A stretch of 64,000 nucleotides of DNA from Chryseobacterium sp. (GTDB lineage: Bacteria > Bacteroidota > Bacteroidia > Flavobacteriales > Weeksellaceae): contig QFQW01000007.1 of the NCBI GenBank assembly GCA_003248755.1, positions 1 to 64,000 of the forward strand, written 5' to 3'. Below the pieces are notes generated by a model. The model ran no database searches. It was given only the letters and a program-made list of their open reading frames with translations, and was not told the DNA's origin. Positions 1 to 7,613 of the stretch are shown piece by piece. Positions within the stretch are counted from its first letter, which is position 1. Each line of letters begins with the position of its first letter. Both the position numbers and the translations under genes were made by a program.

Positions 1-1133
1 GTTTCGATAGTTCTTAAGAAAGATTCCTCTTCACTTTTAATCACTTCAGTAACCAAAGTTCCCTGCTTTTCCAGTTCTGGGAAAAATTTACCCATTTGTT
101 CCTGAAGAACAGCAACCAATTGATAAAGAAAAGGTTCTTTTCTGTCTAAGAATCTGTACGCGTAAGAGATTCCTCTTCTCAAAATTCTTCTGATAACATA
201 ACCGGCTCCCCCGTTGGAAGGCAATTGCCCGTCAGCAATCGCAAAGGAAACCGCTCTGATGTGGTCAACCACAACACGGATGGCAATGTCTTTCTCATCC
301 GTTAAAATTCCTGTATATTTTTTTCCTGAAAGTTCCTCAACTTTAGTGATTAAAGGCGTGAAAACATCCGTATCGTAATTTGATTCTTTCTGCTGCAAAG
401 CCATACAAAGACGCTCAAATCCCATTCCTGTATCGATGTGTTTTGCAGGAAGATTTTCCAGAGTACCGTCTGCTTTTCTATTGAACTGCATGAATACGAG
501 ATTCCAGATTTCCACAACCTGAGGGTGGTCATTATTAACTAATTCTAATCCTGAAACTTTCGCTTTTTCTTCTTCGCTCCTCAAGTCAACGTGAATCTCA
601 GAACAAGGTCCGCAAGGTCCGCTCGCTCCCATTTCCCAGAAATTATCTTTCTTATTTCCGTTGATAATTCTGTCTTCAGAAATCAATTCTTTCCAATAAT
701 TGTATGCTTCGTTATCTCTTTCAAGATTTTCTTTTTCGTCACCCTCAAAAATGGTTACGTAAAGATTTTCTTTTGGAATTTTGTAAACTTCCGTCAACAA
801 TTCCCAAGCCCACGAAATTGCTTCTTTTTTGAAATAATCACCAAAAGACCAATTTCCCAACATTTCAAACATTGTATGATGATACGTATCACGTCCAACA
901 TCATCCAAATCATTATGCTTCCCGGAAACTCTCAAACATTTTTGAGTATCGGCAATTCTTGAGGCTTTCGGTTCTTTGTAACCTAAAAAATAATCTTTGA
1001 ACTGCGTCATTCCGGAGTTGGAAAACATCAGTGTTGGATCATCTTTCAGAACAATGGGTGCGGAAGGAACAATAAGATGTTCTTTGCTTTTGAAAAAATC
1101 TAAAAATTGCTGTCTTATCTCTTGTGAAGTCAT
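1..1133 (-). CDS. alaS: alanyl-tRNA synthetase, 5' part (gene runs off the window start)
   Basis: AlaRS charges tRNA-Ala with alanine in the cytoplasm. The window holds the first ~377 codons; the rest lies left of position 1. The start is the ATG at 1131-1133 (MTSQEIRQQFLDFF), the usual AlaRS N-terminus. The catalytic class II core is visible: the RxTxxKxLR-like stretch near residues 60-75, the MGASGPCGPCSEIH motif around residue 150, and the IDTGMGFERL motif near residue 215 that forms the class II motif 3 region. The editing and C-Ala domains are outside the window. A perfect -7 promoter element sits about 40 bases upstream. Family identity is certain; only the truncation by the window edge limits the call. 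Confidence 0.96.
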   Translation of the reverse strand, partial: MTSQEIRQQFLDFFKSKEHLIVPSAPIVLKDDPTLMFSNSGMTQFKDYFLGYKEPKASRIADTQKCLRVSGKHNDLDDVGRDTYHHTMFEMLGNWSFGDYFKKEAISWAWELLTEVYKIPKENLYVTIFEGDEKENLERDNEAYNYWKELISEDRIINGNKKDNFWEMGASGPCGPCSEIHVDLRSEEEKAKVSGLELVNNDHPQVVEIWNLVFMQFNRKADGTLENLPAKHIDTGMGFERLCMALQQKESNYDTDVFTPLITKVEELSGKKYTGILTDEKDIAIRVVVDHIRAVSFAIADGQLPSNGGAGYVIRRILRRGISYAYRFLDRKEPFLYQLVAVLQEQMGKFFPELEKQGTLVTEVIKSEEESFLRTIE

Positions 1134-1171
1134 AATTTAATTTTGCTTGTTTTGAAGCTTTTTGTGGTTGG

Positions 1172-1179
1172 CAAATTTA
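1172..1179 (-). promoter_or_regulatory. -7 promoter element of alaS
   Basis: Read on the minus strand this is TAAATTTG, a perfect match to the Bacteroidota -7 consensus TAnnTTTG, 39 bases before the alaS start. No TTG is placed at the expected -33 distance, so this is a half-supported promoter. Confidence 0.55.
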
Positions 1180-1240
1180 ATGAAATTATGTGATTTTGAG
1201 AATGTTTTTCTATATCTAAAATTGAAATTTATGACAAATC

Positions 1241-1342
1241 TGCGGCCGGGATAATAAGGGCGCGAGTGAAACGAGCGGTCTTGTCAGAAATTTTCAATTT
1301 TTGACAAGACGAAACCCCTGAATAGCCCGAGATGTCCGCCCA
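1241..1342. repeat. REP-like intergenic palindromic element
   Basis: A GC-richer patch in an AT-rich gap. Its core is a 15-bp stem with one mismatch, arms 1278-1292 and 1296-1310 (GTCTTGTCA / TGACAAGAC) around a three-base loop. It is flanked by GGCCGGGATAATAAGGG on the left and CCCCTGAATAGCCCG on the right, which are loosely complementary. The base composition and symmetry look like a dispersed REP-type element; copy number cannot be judged from one window. Confidence 0.5.
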
Positions 1343-1350
1343 AAAATGTA

Positions 1351-2028
1351 TTACTTATAATGCTGAAAAATCCCAAAATCGGTTGGTGTCCAAAGCGCTG
1401 CTTTTTGACCGGCTGATTTCAAACCGTTATTTGCCCAAGTATTGCAAGTGTAAGTGAAGTTATAACTGCCTTTTGCATCATAGAAAGCATCATCGTTTCC
1501 GTAAACAGCATCAGTCTTTATAAGAATATATTTTCCGGAAGCATCTTTATCAAATCTATCATCGATGAATTTAACAAGGTTCTGGTATTGCTGTTCCGTC
1601 AGCAGCATCTTTTTACAATCGCCTCCTACTTTCATTTGTTTGTAATAAGTGCAGTGCATTGCCGAATCGCTTAACCAAAAGGCCGCTTTGAAAGCTGTTG
1701 AAAATTTGAGGTCTGCCCAGGTTGGTGTATCAAGATAGAAACCCTTATCACCCCAACCGAAAGAGATATAATTGAAATCTGTCTGTTTTCCTTTTGTATT
1801 CTCGAATGGTAACTTCTCGCTCCAATCAATATATTTTGTCCTGACAGGAAGTACCAAATCGGTATGGACACCATTGGTAAGGATATATAGTTCTATGGTT
1901 TTTGGCTCGTCTGTTTTCTCTGCTTTTACAGGAATATAAGGAATCAATAATCCCAAAATGATGTATAAAAAAACGACTCCAATAATGAAGCCGATGATTT
2001 TTATGATTATTAGTAACTTCTTTTTCAT
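1351..2028 (-). CDS. TIGR02117 / DUF2459 family membrane-anchored protein
   Basis: A 225-residue protein of the DUF2459 (TIGR02117) family, whose members often occur near urease or phosphate genes but whose biochemical role is not known. The start at 2028 (MKKKLLIIIKIIGF) is preferred over an in-frame start ten codons upstream because it opens directly into the membrane segment at about residues 5-25. The rest is predicted extracytoplasmic. The family hallmark TNGVHTDLVLPV follows at about residues 52-63, and a TYTCNTWANNGLKSAG stretch near residues 190-205 carries the Cys and Asn typical of the family, which resembles a papain-like fold. It stands alone between alaS and queG. Confidence 0.8.
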   Translation of the reverse strand: MKKKLLIIIKIIGFIIGVVFLYIILGLLIPYIPVKAEKTDEPKTIELYILTNGVHTDLVLPVRTKYIDWSEKLPFENTKGKQTDFNYISFGWGDKGFYLDTPTWADLKFSTAFKAAFWLSDSAMHCTYYKQMKVGGDCKKMLLTEQQYQNLVKFIDDRFDKDASGKYILIKTDAVYGNDDAFYDAKGSYNFTYTCNTWANNGLKSAGQKAALWTPTDFGIFQHYK

Positions 2029-2166
2029 CCAGACGTTTTTACGAATCGTATAGAACAATAAAGATAATAAAATTTTTGAAACAAAATCGGAATGTTAATT
2101 TTTTTTAATTTTTCTTGGATTTATAGAAATTTATTTTCAAATTTAATAACGAAAAATCACTAATAT

Positions 2167-2247
2167 ATGCCGAAAAAACGCCAATCCAACAAAAGATTAA
2201 AAATTAGAGTAAAAGTTGCACCGAAGAGAGTTCAAAAAAGAAAATAA
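2167..2247 (+). CDS. 26-residue highly basic peptide ORF
   Basis: ATG at 2167, stop TAA at 2245-2247, encoding 26 residues that begin MPKKRQSNKRL and end VAPKRVQKRK. About half of the residues are Lys or Arg and there are no acidic residues. It sits in an otherwise empty gap and ends 17 bases before the convergent queG stop. The composition is that of a small ribosome- or nucleic-acid-binding protein. I do not recognise a family with certainty. It could also be a chance ORF in A-rich DNA, although the even spread of basic residues and the Pro-Lys motifs argue against that. Confidence 0.5.
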   Translation: MPKKRQSNKRLKIRVKVAPKRVQKRK

Positions 2248-2263
2248 CTTGATAAACGGGATC

Positions 2264-3187
2264 TTACTCTGACAAGAAATCGAGATTCCGTTTTAGTCCT
2301 GCAAACTTTGTCCGTTTCACTGCGGATTTTCTGAAAACCGAGGAAAAAACTTCTTGGGTAATGTCTTTCCACTCTTGTTTTGTAAAGTTTTTGAGCTGAG
2401 AATTCGGTTGAAATTTCTCTTCCAAAGTAGGAGCCGAAAAACGATTCCAGGGACAAACATCCTGGCAGACGTCGCATCCGAACATCCAATCGTCCATTTT
2501 ATCTTTGAAAAAGTCAGGAATCTGGTCTTTCAGTTCGATGGTCGCGTAAGAGATGCACTTACTTCCATCGATGATTTTATCAGAAATAATCGCTTGAGTA
2601 GGACACGCATCGATACATTTGGTACAGCTGCCGCAATGGTCTGTAACAGGAGAATCTTCGACTAAATCCAAATCACAGATAATCTCCGCCAGAAAATAAA
2701 AAGAACCATACTTTTTGGTAATCAGATTGGAGTTTTTCCCTACCCAGCCAATCCCGGATTTCTTAGCCCAGGCCTTTTCCAAAACCGGCGCAGAATCTAC
2801 AAAAACACGAAAAGAGAACTCTCCTATCTCATCCTGAAGTTCCGCAACCAGCGTTCTCAATTTTTCTTTGATAACCTCGTGATAATCTTCTCCATAAGCA
2901 TATTTTGCGATTTTGAAATTCTCATTCTGAAGTTTTTCTTCCGGATAATAATTATAACTGAGAGAAATCACAGACCTGGAACCTTGCACCAGCAATCTCG
3001 GGTCTAGACGTTTATCAAAGTGATTTTCCATATATTTCATCTCGCCGTGGTGATTGTTTTTCAACCAACTTTCCAGATGAGAAGCTTCTTCTTCCAAAAA
3101 ATCCGCTTTTGAAATTCCGCACGACTGAAAACCAAATGCAGAAGCTTTGGTTTTTATAAGTTGCGTGTGTCTTTCTTTAGGATTCAT
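2264..3187 (-). CDS. queG: epoxyqueuosine reductase QueG
   Basis: QueG reduces epoxyqueuosine to queuosine in tRNA with GUN anticodons, using cobalamin and two 4Fe-4S clusters. The 307-residue protein has the N-terminal cobalamin-binding domain (residues ~1-170, including FVDSAPVLEKAWAKKSGIG, which carries the catalytic Asp region) and a ferredoxin-like domain with CGSCTKCIDACPTQAI near residue 186 and CDVCQDVCPW near residue 239, providing the eight cluster cysteines. The HEAT-like C-terminal extension found in longer homologues is absent, as is common in Bacteroidota. Start ATG is at 3185-3187. It is a single-gene unit with no obvious operon partner here. Confidence 0.95.
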   Translation of the reverse strand: MNPKERHTQLIKTKASAFGFQSCGISKADFLEEEASHLESWLKNNHHGEMKYMENHFDKRLDPRLLVQGSRSVISLSYNYYPEEKLQNENFKIAKYAYGEDYHEVIKEKLRTLVAELQDEIGEFSFRVFVDSAPVLEKAWAKKSGIGWVGKNSNLITKKYGSFYFLAEIICDLDLVEDSPVTDHCGSCTKCIDACPTQAIISDKIIDGSKCISYATIELKDQIPDFFKDKMDDWMFGCDVCQDVCPWNRFSAPTLEEKFQPNSQLKNFTKQEWKDITQEVFSSVFRKSAVKRTKFAGLKRNLDFLSE

Positions 3188-3221
3188 AATTATTTTGCGA
3201 AATTAATGTTTTATAATTTAT

Positions 3222-3275
3222 CGCAAAGACGCAAAATATTTATTATAATAATTCTAAAACAGAAGTCGCAAAGTT
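3222..3275. repeat. GCAAAG-motif intergenic repeat, copy 1
   Basis: The gap between queG and the rhodanese gene contains TCGCAAAGACGCAAAATATTT followed after about 20 bases by GTCGCAAAGTTTTAAA. A similar pattern with the same GCAAAG words recurs at about 33547-33640, so this looks like a degenerate copy of a dispersed intergenic repeat. Confidence 0.35.
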
Positions 3276-3353
3276 TTAAATATTCGATTTTTCTATTAAG
3301 ATTTTTCCAAAATTTTTATCTTAAAGTAAGCACTCTTTTTGAAATTTATATTG

Positions 3354-3361
3354 TAGTTTTG
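3354..3361 (+). promoter_or_regulatory. -7 promoter element of the rhodanese gene
   Basis: TAGTTTTG matches TAnnTTTG exactly and lies 30 bases before the ATG at 3392, giving a short leader. A TTG occurs upstream at 3339-3341 but only 12 bases away, closer than usual. Confidence 0.5.
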
Positions 3362-3391
3362 TTATAATTAAAACAGTAAAAATTTAAATTT

Positions 3392-3679
3392 ATGGCAATA
3401 GAAGACGTATTGAAAGCGGGAAATTATCATTTGATTGATGTTCGTGAACCTTTGGAACTGGAAGTTGATGGAAGTATCGCAGAAGCTAACAATATTCCTT
3501 TAGGAGATATCGAAGCTCATATTGATGAAATCAGAGCTTTGGACGGAAATGTGATTTTTTTCTGCAGGTCTGGAAACCGTTCCGGAAAAGCGACAGAGTT
3601 TTACAAATCTCAAGGTTTTGACAATGTTTACAATGGTGGTGGTTACAATGACCTTAGCCAGACATTGGAAAATCTTTAA
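3392..3679 (+). CDS. single-domain rhodanese-like sulfurtransferase
   Basis: A 95-residue protein that is one rhodanese domain and nothing else. Such proteins carry sulfane sulfur as a persulfide on the active cysteine, which here is Cys58 in the loop CRSGNRSGKA. The LIDVREPLELEVDGSI stretch at residues 14-29 is the conserved N-terminal rhodanese signature. No signal peptide or membrane segment is present, so it is cytoplasmic. It has its own promoter and a strong terminator, so it appears monocistronic. Similar to the GlpE/PspE class; the physiological sulfur acceptor cannot be told from sequence. Confidence 0.9.
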   Translation: MAIEDVLKAGNYHLIDVREPLELEVDGSIAEANNIPLGDIEAHIDEIRALDGNVIFFCRSGNRSGKATEFYKSQGFDNVYNGGGYNDLSQTLENL

Positions 3680-3701
3680 GATTCGAAATTCATAAAAAAT
3701 A

Positions 3702-3728
3702 AAGCGGGAAAATATTTCCCGCTTTTTT
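3702..3728. terminator. terminator after the rhodanese gene
   Basis: AAGCGGGAAA and its complement TTTCCCGCTT form a tight hairpin followed by a T run. It overlaps the stop of the small minus-strand lipoprotein gene and may act on both strands. Confidence 0.85.
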
Positions 3729-3891
3729 AGTTTTTACCCCTTGTTAGAAGCCACATTACCAAGCCAATTACACCGACTACAAGGATAATCCCCCACCACA
3801 TACCGGCTTTGAAAATGGTTTCCACTGCTTCGCAGCTTGTTAATAATCCTAACATTAGGAATAATGGAATAATATTGATATATTTTTTCAT
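3727..3891 (-). CDS. 54-residue lipoprotein with one membrane helix
   Basis: Encodes 54 residues starting MKKYINIIPLFLMLGLLTSC: a lipoprotein signal peptide with lipobox LTSC at Cys20. After a short linker (EAVETIFKAGMWWG) comes one hydrophobic helix (residues ~33-49) and a basic tail TRGKN. Very short proteins of this layout are frequent in Flavobacteriia and are often mislabelled phosphatidate cytidylyltransferase, although they lack that enzyme's multi-helix domain. Its function is unknown; the pattern suggests a small envelope lipoprotein. The stop lies inside the terminator hairpin of the convergent rhodanese gene. Confidence 0.75.
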   Translation of the reverse strand: MKKYINIIPLFLMLGLLTSCEAVETIFKAGMWWGIILVVGVIGLVMWLLTRGKN

Positions 3892-4023
3892 AATTTATTT
3901 ATTTGTGCTGAAAATTCAAAACTTAAGCCAAATTGTTATTTTTTTTGATAAAAATGGAATTAGGATTTTATTTTTCACATAAATTACTAAAAATAAAACC
4001 ACCGAAAATCAGTGGTTATTGGT

Positions 4024-4146
4024 TTATGCTTTAATAGTTTTTTTAATTTTATTTTTATTCGTCCTCTCTTCTATTTTATTGACGATATATCCTATTATAA
4101 AAGGTGCGGCCCAAGTCAGAGCCATTCTTAACAATCTTGATTTCAT
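4024..4146 (-). CDS. 40-residue small membrane-associated protein
   Basis: ATG at 4146, TAA at 4024. The product begins MKSRLLRMALTWAAPFIIGY and ends with a Lys/Arg/Glu-rich tail (NKIEERTNKNKIKKTIKA). One amphipathic to hydrophobic segment (residues ~7-22) followed by a charged tail is typical of small inner-membrane peptides. I do not recognise a family. It lies just downstream of the WYL regulator on the same strand, 39 bases after that gene's end, so co-transcription is possible. Confidence 0.55.
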   Translation of the reverse strand: MKSRLLRMALTWAAPFIIGYIVNKIEERTNKNKIKKTIKA

Positions 4147-4185
4147 ATCTTTAAATTTTTTAAGATTATTACAATAAATGCGCCA

Positions 4186-5196
4186 TTATTGATTTTCATC
4201 AGAACTGTAATTCTGAACAGCTTCTTTTAAGCTTTTATAAATTCTTTGCTTTAATTTTCTGGGAGCCAAAACTTTGATAAACTCTCCCATTCCAAGAATC
4301 ATTCTTTCTAATTCGAAATTCAGCTGAACACAGATTTTGAAAGTCGTTCCCATTTCGTCTTCTTTTATAATCTCCTGAGAATGATGAAAAGGTTTTGTTT
4401 TAACATAGGGTGCGTGCTTTTGAGTGATAAAAAAAATCACATTTTGTGGGCGTTGCGTCTCGGAAACCGTTGCGCCAATCACTTCACCAAAATATCGGTC
4501 CGCATTGAAATCTTTATCAATATATTCGGTTTTATCTTCAACAGAGATTTCTTCCATTCTGTCCAAAGCAAGATTCATAATCTTGTTTTTGTGCCAACAG
4601 ATAAGAAACCAACGGTTATTATATTCTTTCAATAATTGTGGATGAACGATGTAATGATTCGACTCTCTGGCTTTGAAACTTTTGTAAAGAATCTTCAGAA
4701 CCTTTTTATTCAGAATACTTTCGTAAAGAATATCAATGTGTTCAAGACCTTTTAACTGTTCGTTTTTATCGAGATGAATAATTGATTTCTGATTAGTCGA
4801 CTGAATCGAATCTTCCAATTTCTGAATCACACCGTTCATCTCCTTGAACATCGAAAAATCCTTGAATTGTTTCAAAATCTGCACGGCATTGTTCATTGCT
4901 TTCAAATCATTTTCGTTGACGGAAATATTATGAATACTATAATCCGGGTCGCTATATCGGTAATATCTTCTTTCGTAAACCTCAATTGGCGCTTCATAAC
5001 CGAATTTTTCGCTTCGCATATTCTGCAAATCCAATTGAATGGTTCGTTTACTAACAAAAGACTCCTTGCCTTCAAATTCAAACAAAGCTTCGGAACATTC
5101 ATCCATCAAATCTTCCAAAGTATACTTTCGATATTTATTTTTGAGACATTTATCGAGTGTTTTGTAGCGGATTAATGCGTTTTTATTGGATGACAT
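4186..5196 (-). CDS. WYL-domain transcriptional regulator (YafY type)
   Basis: A 336-residue regulator. Residues ~1-70 form the helix-turn-helix part (NALIRYKTLDKCLKN opens it; SKRTIQLDLQNMR is the recognition region), and residues ~150-230 form the WYL domain, with the HPQLLKEYNNRWFLICWHKN stretch matching the family core. A WCX-type C-terminal domain follows. WYL domains are thought to bind nucleic acid or nucleotide ligands, and many control RNA-repair, CRISPR or defence genes. It is transcribed away from the rtcB/RlaP block starting at 5826 (the HopJ gene lies between, on the same strand as this one), so control of RNA repair is a plausible but unproven role. Confidence 0.85.
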   Translation of the reverse strand: MSSNKNALIRYKTLDKCLKNKYRKYTLEDLMDECSEALFEFEGKESFVSKRTIQLDLQNMRSEKFGYEAPIEVYERRYYRYSDPDYSIHNISVNENDLKAMNNAVQILKQFKDFSMFKEMNGVIQKLEDSIQSTNQKSIIHLDKNEQLKGLEHIDILYESILNKKVLKILYKSFKARESNHYIVHPQLLKEYNNRWFLICWHKNKIMNLALDRMEEISVEDKTEYIDKDFNADRYFGEVIGATVSETQRPQNVIFFITQKHAPYVKTKPFHHSQEIIKEDEMGTTFKICVQLNFELERMILGMGEFIKVLAPRKLKQRIYKSLKEAVQNYSSDENQ

Positions 5197-5230
5197 TTAT
5201 GTTCGATTTTATTTCAAATTTCAACAGTCA

Positions 5231-5295
5231 CTTTGTCATTCCGTAGGAATTTATGTGGCTTCCAAAAGAGTTGAGATTCTTTCAGAATGACAAAG
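5231..5295. repeat. short inverted-repeat element, copy A (TTTGTCATTC family)
   Basis: An 11-bp perfect inverted repeat, CTTTGTCATTC at 5231-5241 and GAATGACAAAG at 5285-5295, encloses an interior with GAGATTCT and AGGAATT. A second copy in opposite orientation lies at 5657-5733, on the other side of the HopJ gene. Confidence 0.7.
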
Positions 5296-5310
5296 CGTGT
5301 GGAAAGTCTA

Positions 5311-5643
5311 TTATTTTTTTATTAACGCTTCACCTTCAAATGAAATCCCGTCCCAGCCAAACTCTATAAAATTTCTGATATTCTGATGGTCTGTTCCTTC
5401 AGGATTTTGTAAAACATCAGTTCTATAAAAATCTCCGAACAATGCCAGAGTTTCTTCTTTTGAAAGTTGATTCAATTTCGCAAAACTGAAAACTTTGCAA
5501 GAGCCATTATTTTGATTGGCTTCATTAACAGTATTTCCATTCGTGAATTTCGTTGGCGTGAAATTGTAATTCTCATCAATGAAAGCAATGACATCATTGA
5601 AATCAATTGTTTCCGGAGAATTTTTAAGTTGTTCTAAATCCAT
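5311..5643 (-). CDS. HopJ type III effector family protein
   Basis: A 110-residue protein matching the HopJ family (PF08888), named after a Pseudomonas effector but widespread in free-living bacteria without type III secretion. Typical features are the IAFIDENYNFTPTKFTNG segment (residues ~20-38), the KVFSFAKLNQLSKEETLALF segment (~50-69), and the ending HQNIRNFIEFGWDGISFEG. There is no signal peptide. Here a housekeeping or stress role is more likely than an effector role. The gene is bracketed by two inverted-repeat elements in the gaps on either side, which could mark it as a module that moved as a unit, or could be chance. Confidence 0.85.
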   Translation of the reverse strand: MDLEQLKNSPETIDFNDVIAFIDENYNFTPTKFTNGNTVNEANQNNGSCKVFSFAKLNQLSKEETLALFGDFYRTDVLQNPEGTDHQNIRNFIEFGWDGISFEGEALIKK

Positions 5644-5656
5644 ATTATTTTCTTTT

Positions 5657-5733
5657 TTGTCATTCTGAATGAAAAGAAACGTAATGAAGAATCCTTAGAT
5701 ATAGTAAAGATTCCTCCTTCATCGGAATGACAA
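5657..5733. repeat. short inverted-repeat element, copy B (TTGTCATTC family)
   Basis: Outer arms TTGTCATTC (5657-5665) and GAATGACAA (5725-5733), with inner near-complementary GAAGAATC and GATTCCTCCTTC. It is the same family as the element at 5231-5295, in the other orientation. Confidence 0.7.
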
Positions 5734-5825
5734 GATTAATTTCTTCAAAATAAATAAAATAATTTCAACAACGCAAAAACATTGCGCACTTGCATAATTA
5801 CTTTGCATCATCAAAACAAACAAAA

Positions 5826-7247
5826 ATGAAAACAATTACAGGAAACGACTTAATCGCTTTAGGATTCACACCAAAAAAATGGTTTGCCGAAGCTTTGCAA
5901 TATATCAACGAAAATAACCTTGATGAAACTCAAATGAAAGAATATCTGGAGCAGTTCAAATCTCCGGAACCGATTTCATTATTGGACACTCCTGCTGAAT
6001 TTGTCATCAACATTCGGGCAGAAGATGAAAGCGAAAATGACAACGTAGAAAAAGTCATCAATACAATGAATGTCTTAATGAAAACTCCGACTTTAATTGG
6101 CGGTGCGATTATGCCGGATGCTTGTCCAACCGGACCGGAAGGTCATATTCCTGTTGGCGGAGTTGTGGTGGCGAAAAACGCCATTCATCCGGGATTTCAT
6201 AGTGCAGATATCTGCTGTTCTGTGATGCTGACAGATTTTGGAAAAATCAATCCGAAAGAAGTTTTGGATGCAGCTCATTCCATTACGCATTTCGGTTACG
6301 GCGGAAGACCAAGAGGAGAACAAATGCCGATGTCTCAGGATTTGATGGATGCTTTCAGAGAAAACCTTTTCCTGAATGATGAAAATCTCATCAGCATCGC
6401 CCGTTCCCATATGGGAACTCAAGGTGACGGAAACCACTTTTTGTTTGTCGGGATTTCTAAAAATACTGGAAACACAATGTTGGTAACACATCACGGTTCC
6501 AGGGCGCCTGGTGCAAAGTTATATGACAAAGGGATGAAAGTCGCTAACCGTTTCCGAATGGAACTTTCGCCGGAAACCTTGAAAGAAAATGCGTGGATTC
6601 CATATGAAACTGAAGAAGGACAACAATATTGGGAAGCCTTACAACTAATCAGAAAATGGACAAAAGAAAACCATGAATCCATTCATAATGCGACTTTAAA
6701 GGAATTGAATAGCAAATCTGAAAAAGATTGCTTCGTTCCTCGCAATGACATTAGGGTTGAAAACAGATATTGGAACGAACATAATTTTATATTCAGAGAT
6801 GGAGATTTATTCTACCATGCGAAAGGAGCAACGCCGCTGGACGACAAATTTTTGCCGGATATTACAGGTCCAAGACTGATTCCTCTGAATATGGCGGAAC
6901 CTGTACTGATTGTCCAAGGGACAACGAACGACAGAAATTTAGGCTTTGCTCCTCACGGCGCAGGAAGAAACTTCAGTAGAAGTTTTCATAAAAAATCTCT
7001 GGCACACAAGACCATTGATGAAGTTTTTGCTGAGGAAACGCAAGGCCTGGACATCCGTTTTTTCTCCAATGAAATTGATATCTCCGAGTTACCAAGCGCC
7101 TACAAAAGTGCAAAAAATGTAAGAGCTCAAATCGAAGAATACGGACTTTGCGAAGTTCTGGATGAAGTGATGCCTTACGGTTGTATTATGGCTGGCGATG
7201 TTGGGAAAAATGCGCCTTGGAAGAGGAAGAAGAAGTTTAGAAAATAA
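5826..7247 (+). CDS. rtcB: RtcB family RNA ligase
   Basis: RtcB joins RNA 3'-phosphate (or 2',3'-cyclic phosphate) to 5'-OH ends with GTP and Mn2+. The start at 5826 (MKTITGNDLIALGF, 473 residues) is preferred over a TTG 12 codons upstream. The metal- and guanylate-binding signatures are in order: HPGFHSADICCSVMLTDFG (residues ~127-145, with the metal Cys), GDGNHFLF (~201), THHGSRAPGAKLYD (~221) and PHGAGRNFSRS (~383), whose His is the GMP-accepting residue of the family. It is longer than E. coli RtcB (408 aa), with an N-terminal extension and an insert at ~270-330. It is the first gene of a plus-strand cluster with a small unknown ORF and two RlaP-type nucleotidyltransferases, which supports an RNA-repair role. 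Confidence 0.93.
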   Translation: MKTITGNDLIALGFTPKKWFAEALQYINENNLDETQMKEYLEQFKSPEPISLLDTPAEFVINIRAEDESENDNVEKVINTMNVLMKTPTLIGGAIMPDACPTGPEGHIPVGGVVVAKNAIHPGFHSADICCSVMLTDFGKINPKEVLDAAHSITHFGYGGRPRGEQMPMSQDLMDAFRENLFLNDENLISIARSHMGTQGDGNHFLFVGISKNTGNTMLVTHHGSRAPGAKLYDKGMKVANRFRMELSPETLKENAWIPYETEEGQQYWEALQLIRKWTKENHESIHNATLKELNSKSEKDCFVPRNDIRVENRYWNEHNFIFRDGDLFYHAKGATPLDDKFLPDITGPRLIPLNMAEPVLIVQGTTNDRNLGFAPHGAGRNFSRSFHKKSLAHKTIDEVFAEETQGLDIRFFSNEIDISELPSAYKSAKNVRAQIEEYGLCEVLDEVMPYGCIMAGDVGKNAPWKRKKKFRK

Positions 7248-7277
7248 AATTCTTACTTTCATAATTTTAAACTGACT

Positions 7278-7613
7278 ATGAAAAATCTCTACAACAAGGG
7301 TAAGTATCGTTCATTCGAATATGCAAAACATTTGCGTCCATTTCTTAAAAGAATCGGAAACAAAAAATGGCGCAAAACTGAAAAACTGGAAATTGAAAAC
7401 CAATTGAATGATTTTGTTCGATTTCAGAAAGCCAGGAAGAAAAAACAATTTAAAATTTGGGTAAAAATCACAACAGAAGATAATGTTAGAAAATATTCAG
7501 AATACAAAAATTTTTATTCGGAAAAATCATTTCAAGATTCCATTAAAAGAAATTCTGTAACACATTTTTTTATCCTAAAAAATAAAAAAAATGAAAACAA
7601 AAATAATAGATAA
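7278..7613 (+). CDS. small basic protein of unknown function in the rtcB cluster
   Basis: A 111-residue protein rich in Lys, Arg and aromatic residues (KYRSFEYAKHLRPFLKR near the N-terminus, IWVKITTEDNVRKYSEY in the middle). No signal peptide, membrane helix or family motif is recognised. It starts 30 bases after the rtcB stop, and its last 23 bases overlap the start of the next gene, so it is very likely co-transcribed and perhaps translationally coupled. The strongly basic composition would suit RNA binding, which fits the neighbours, but that is inference only. Confidence 0.6.
   Translation: MKNLYNKGKYRSFEYAKHLRPFLKRIGNKKWRKTEKLEIENQLNDFVRFQKARKKKQFKIWVKITTEDNVRKYSEYKNFYSEKSFQDSIKRNSVTHFFILKNKKNENKNNR

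Noticed and set aside
591..962. 123-codon plus-strand ORF opposite alaS
   Set aside because: It lies fully inside the alaS reading frame on the other strand, has no family motifs, and alaS is unmistakable.
5311..5643. HopJ protein as evidence for type III secretion
   Set aside because: The family is widespread in bacteria lacking type III secretion, and no secretion genes are present.
5790..5825. Upstream TTG start for rtcB
   Set aside because: The extra 12 residues are not seen in RtcB proteins, and the ATG at 5826 gives the normal N-terminus.
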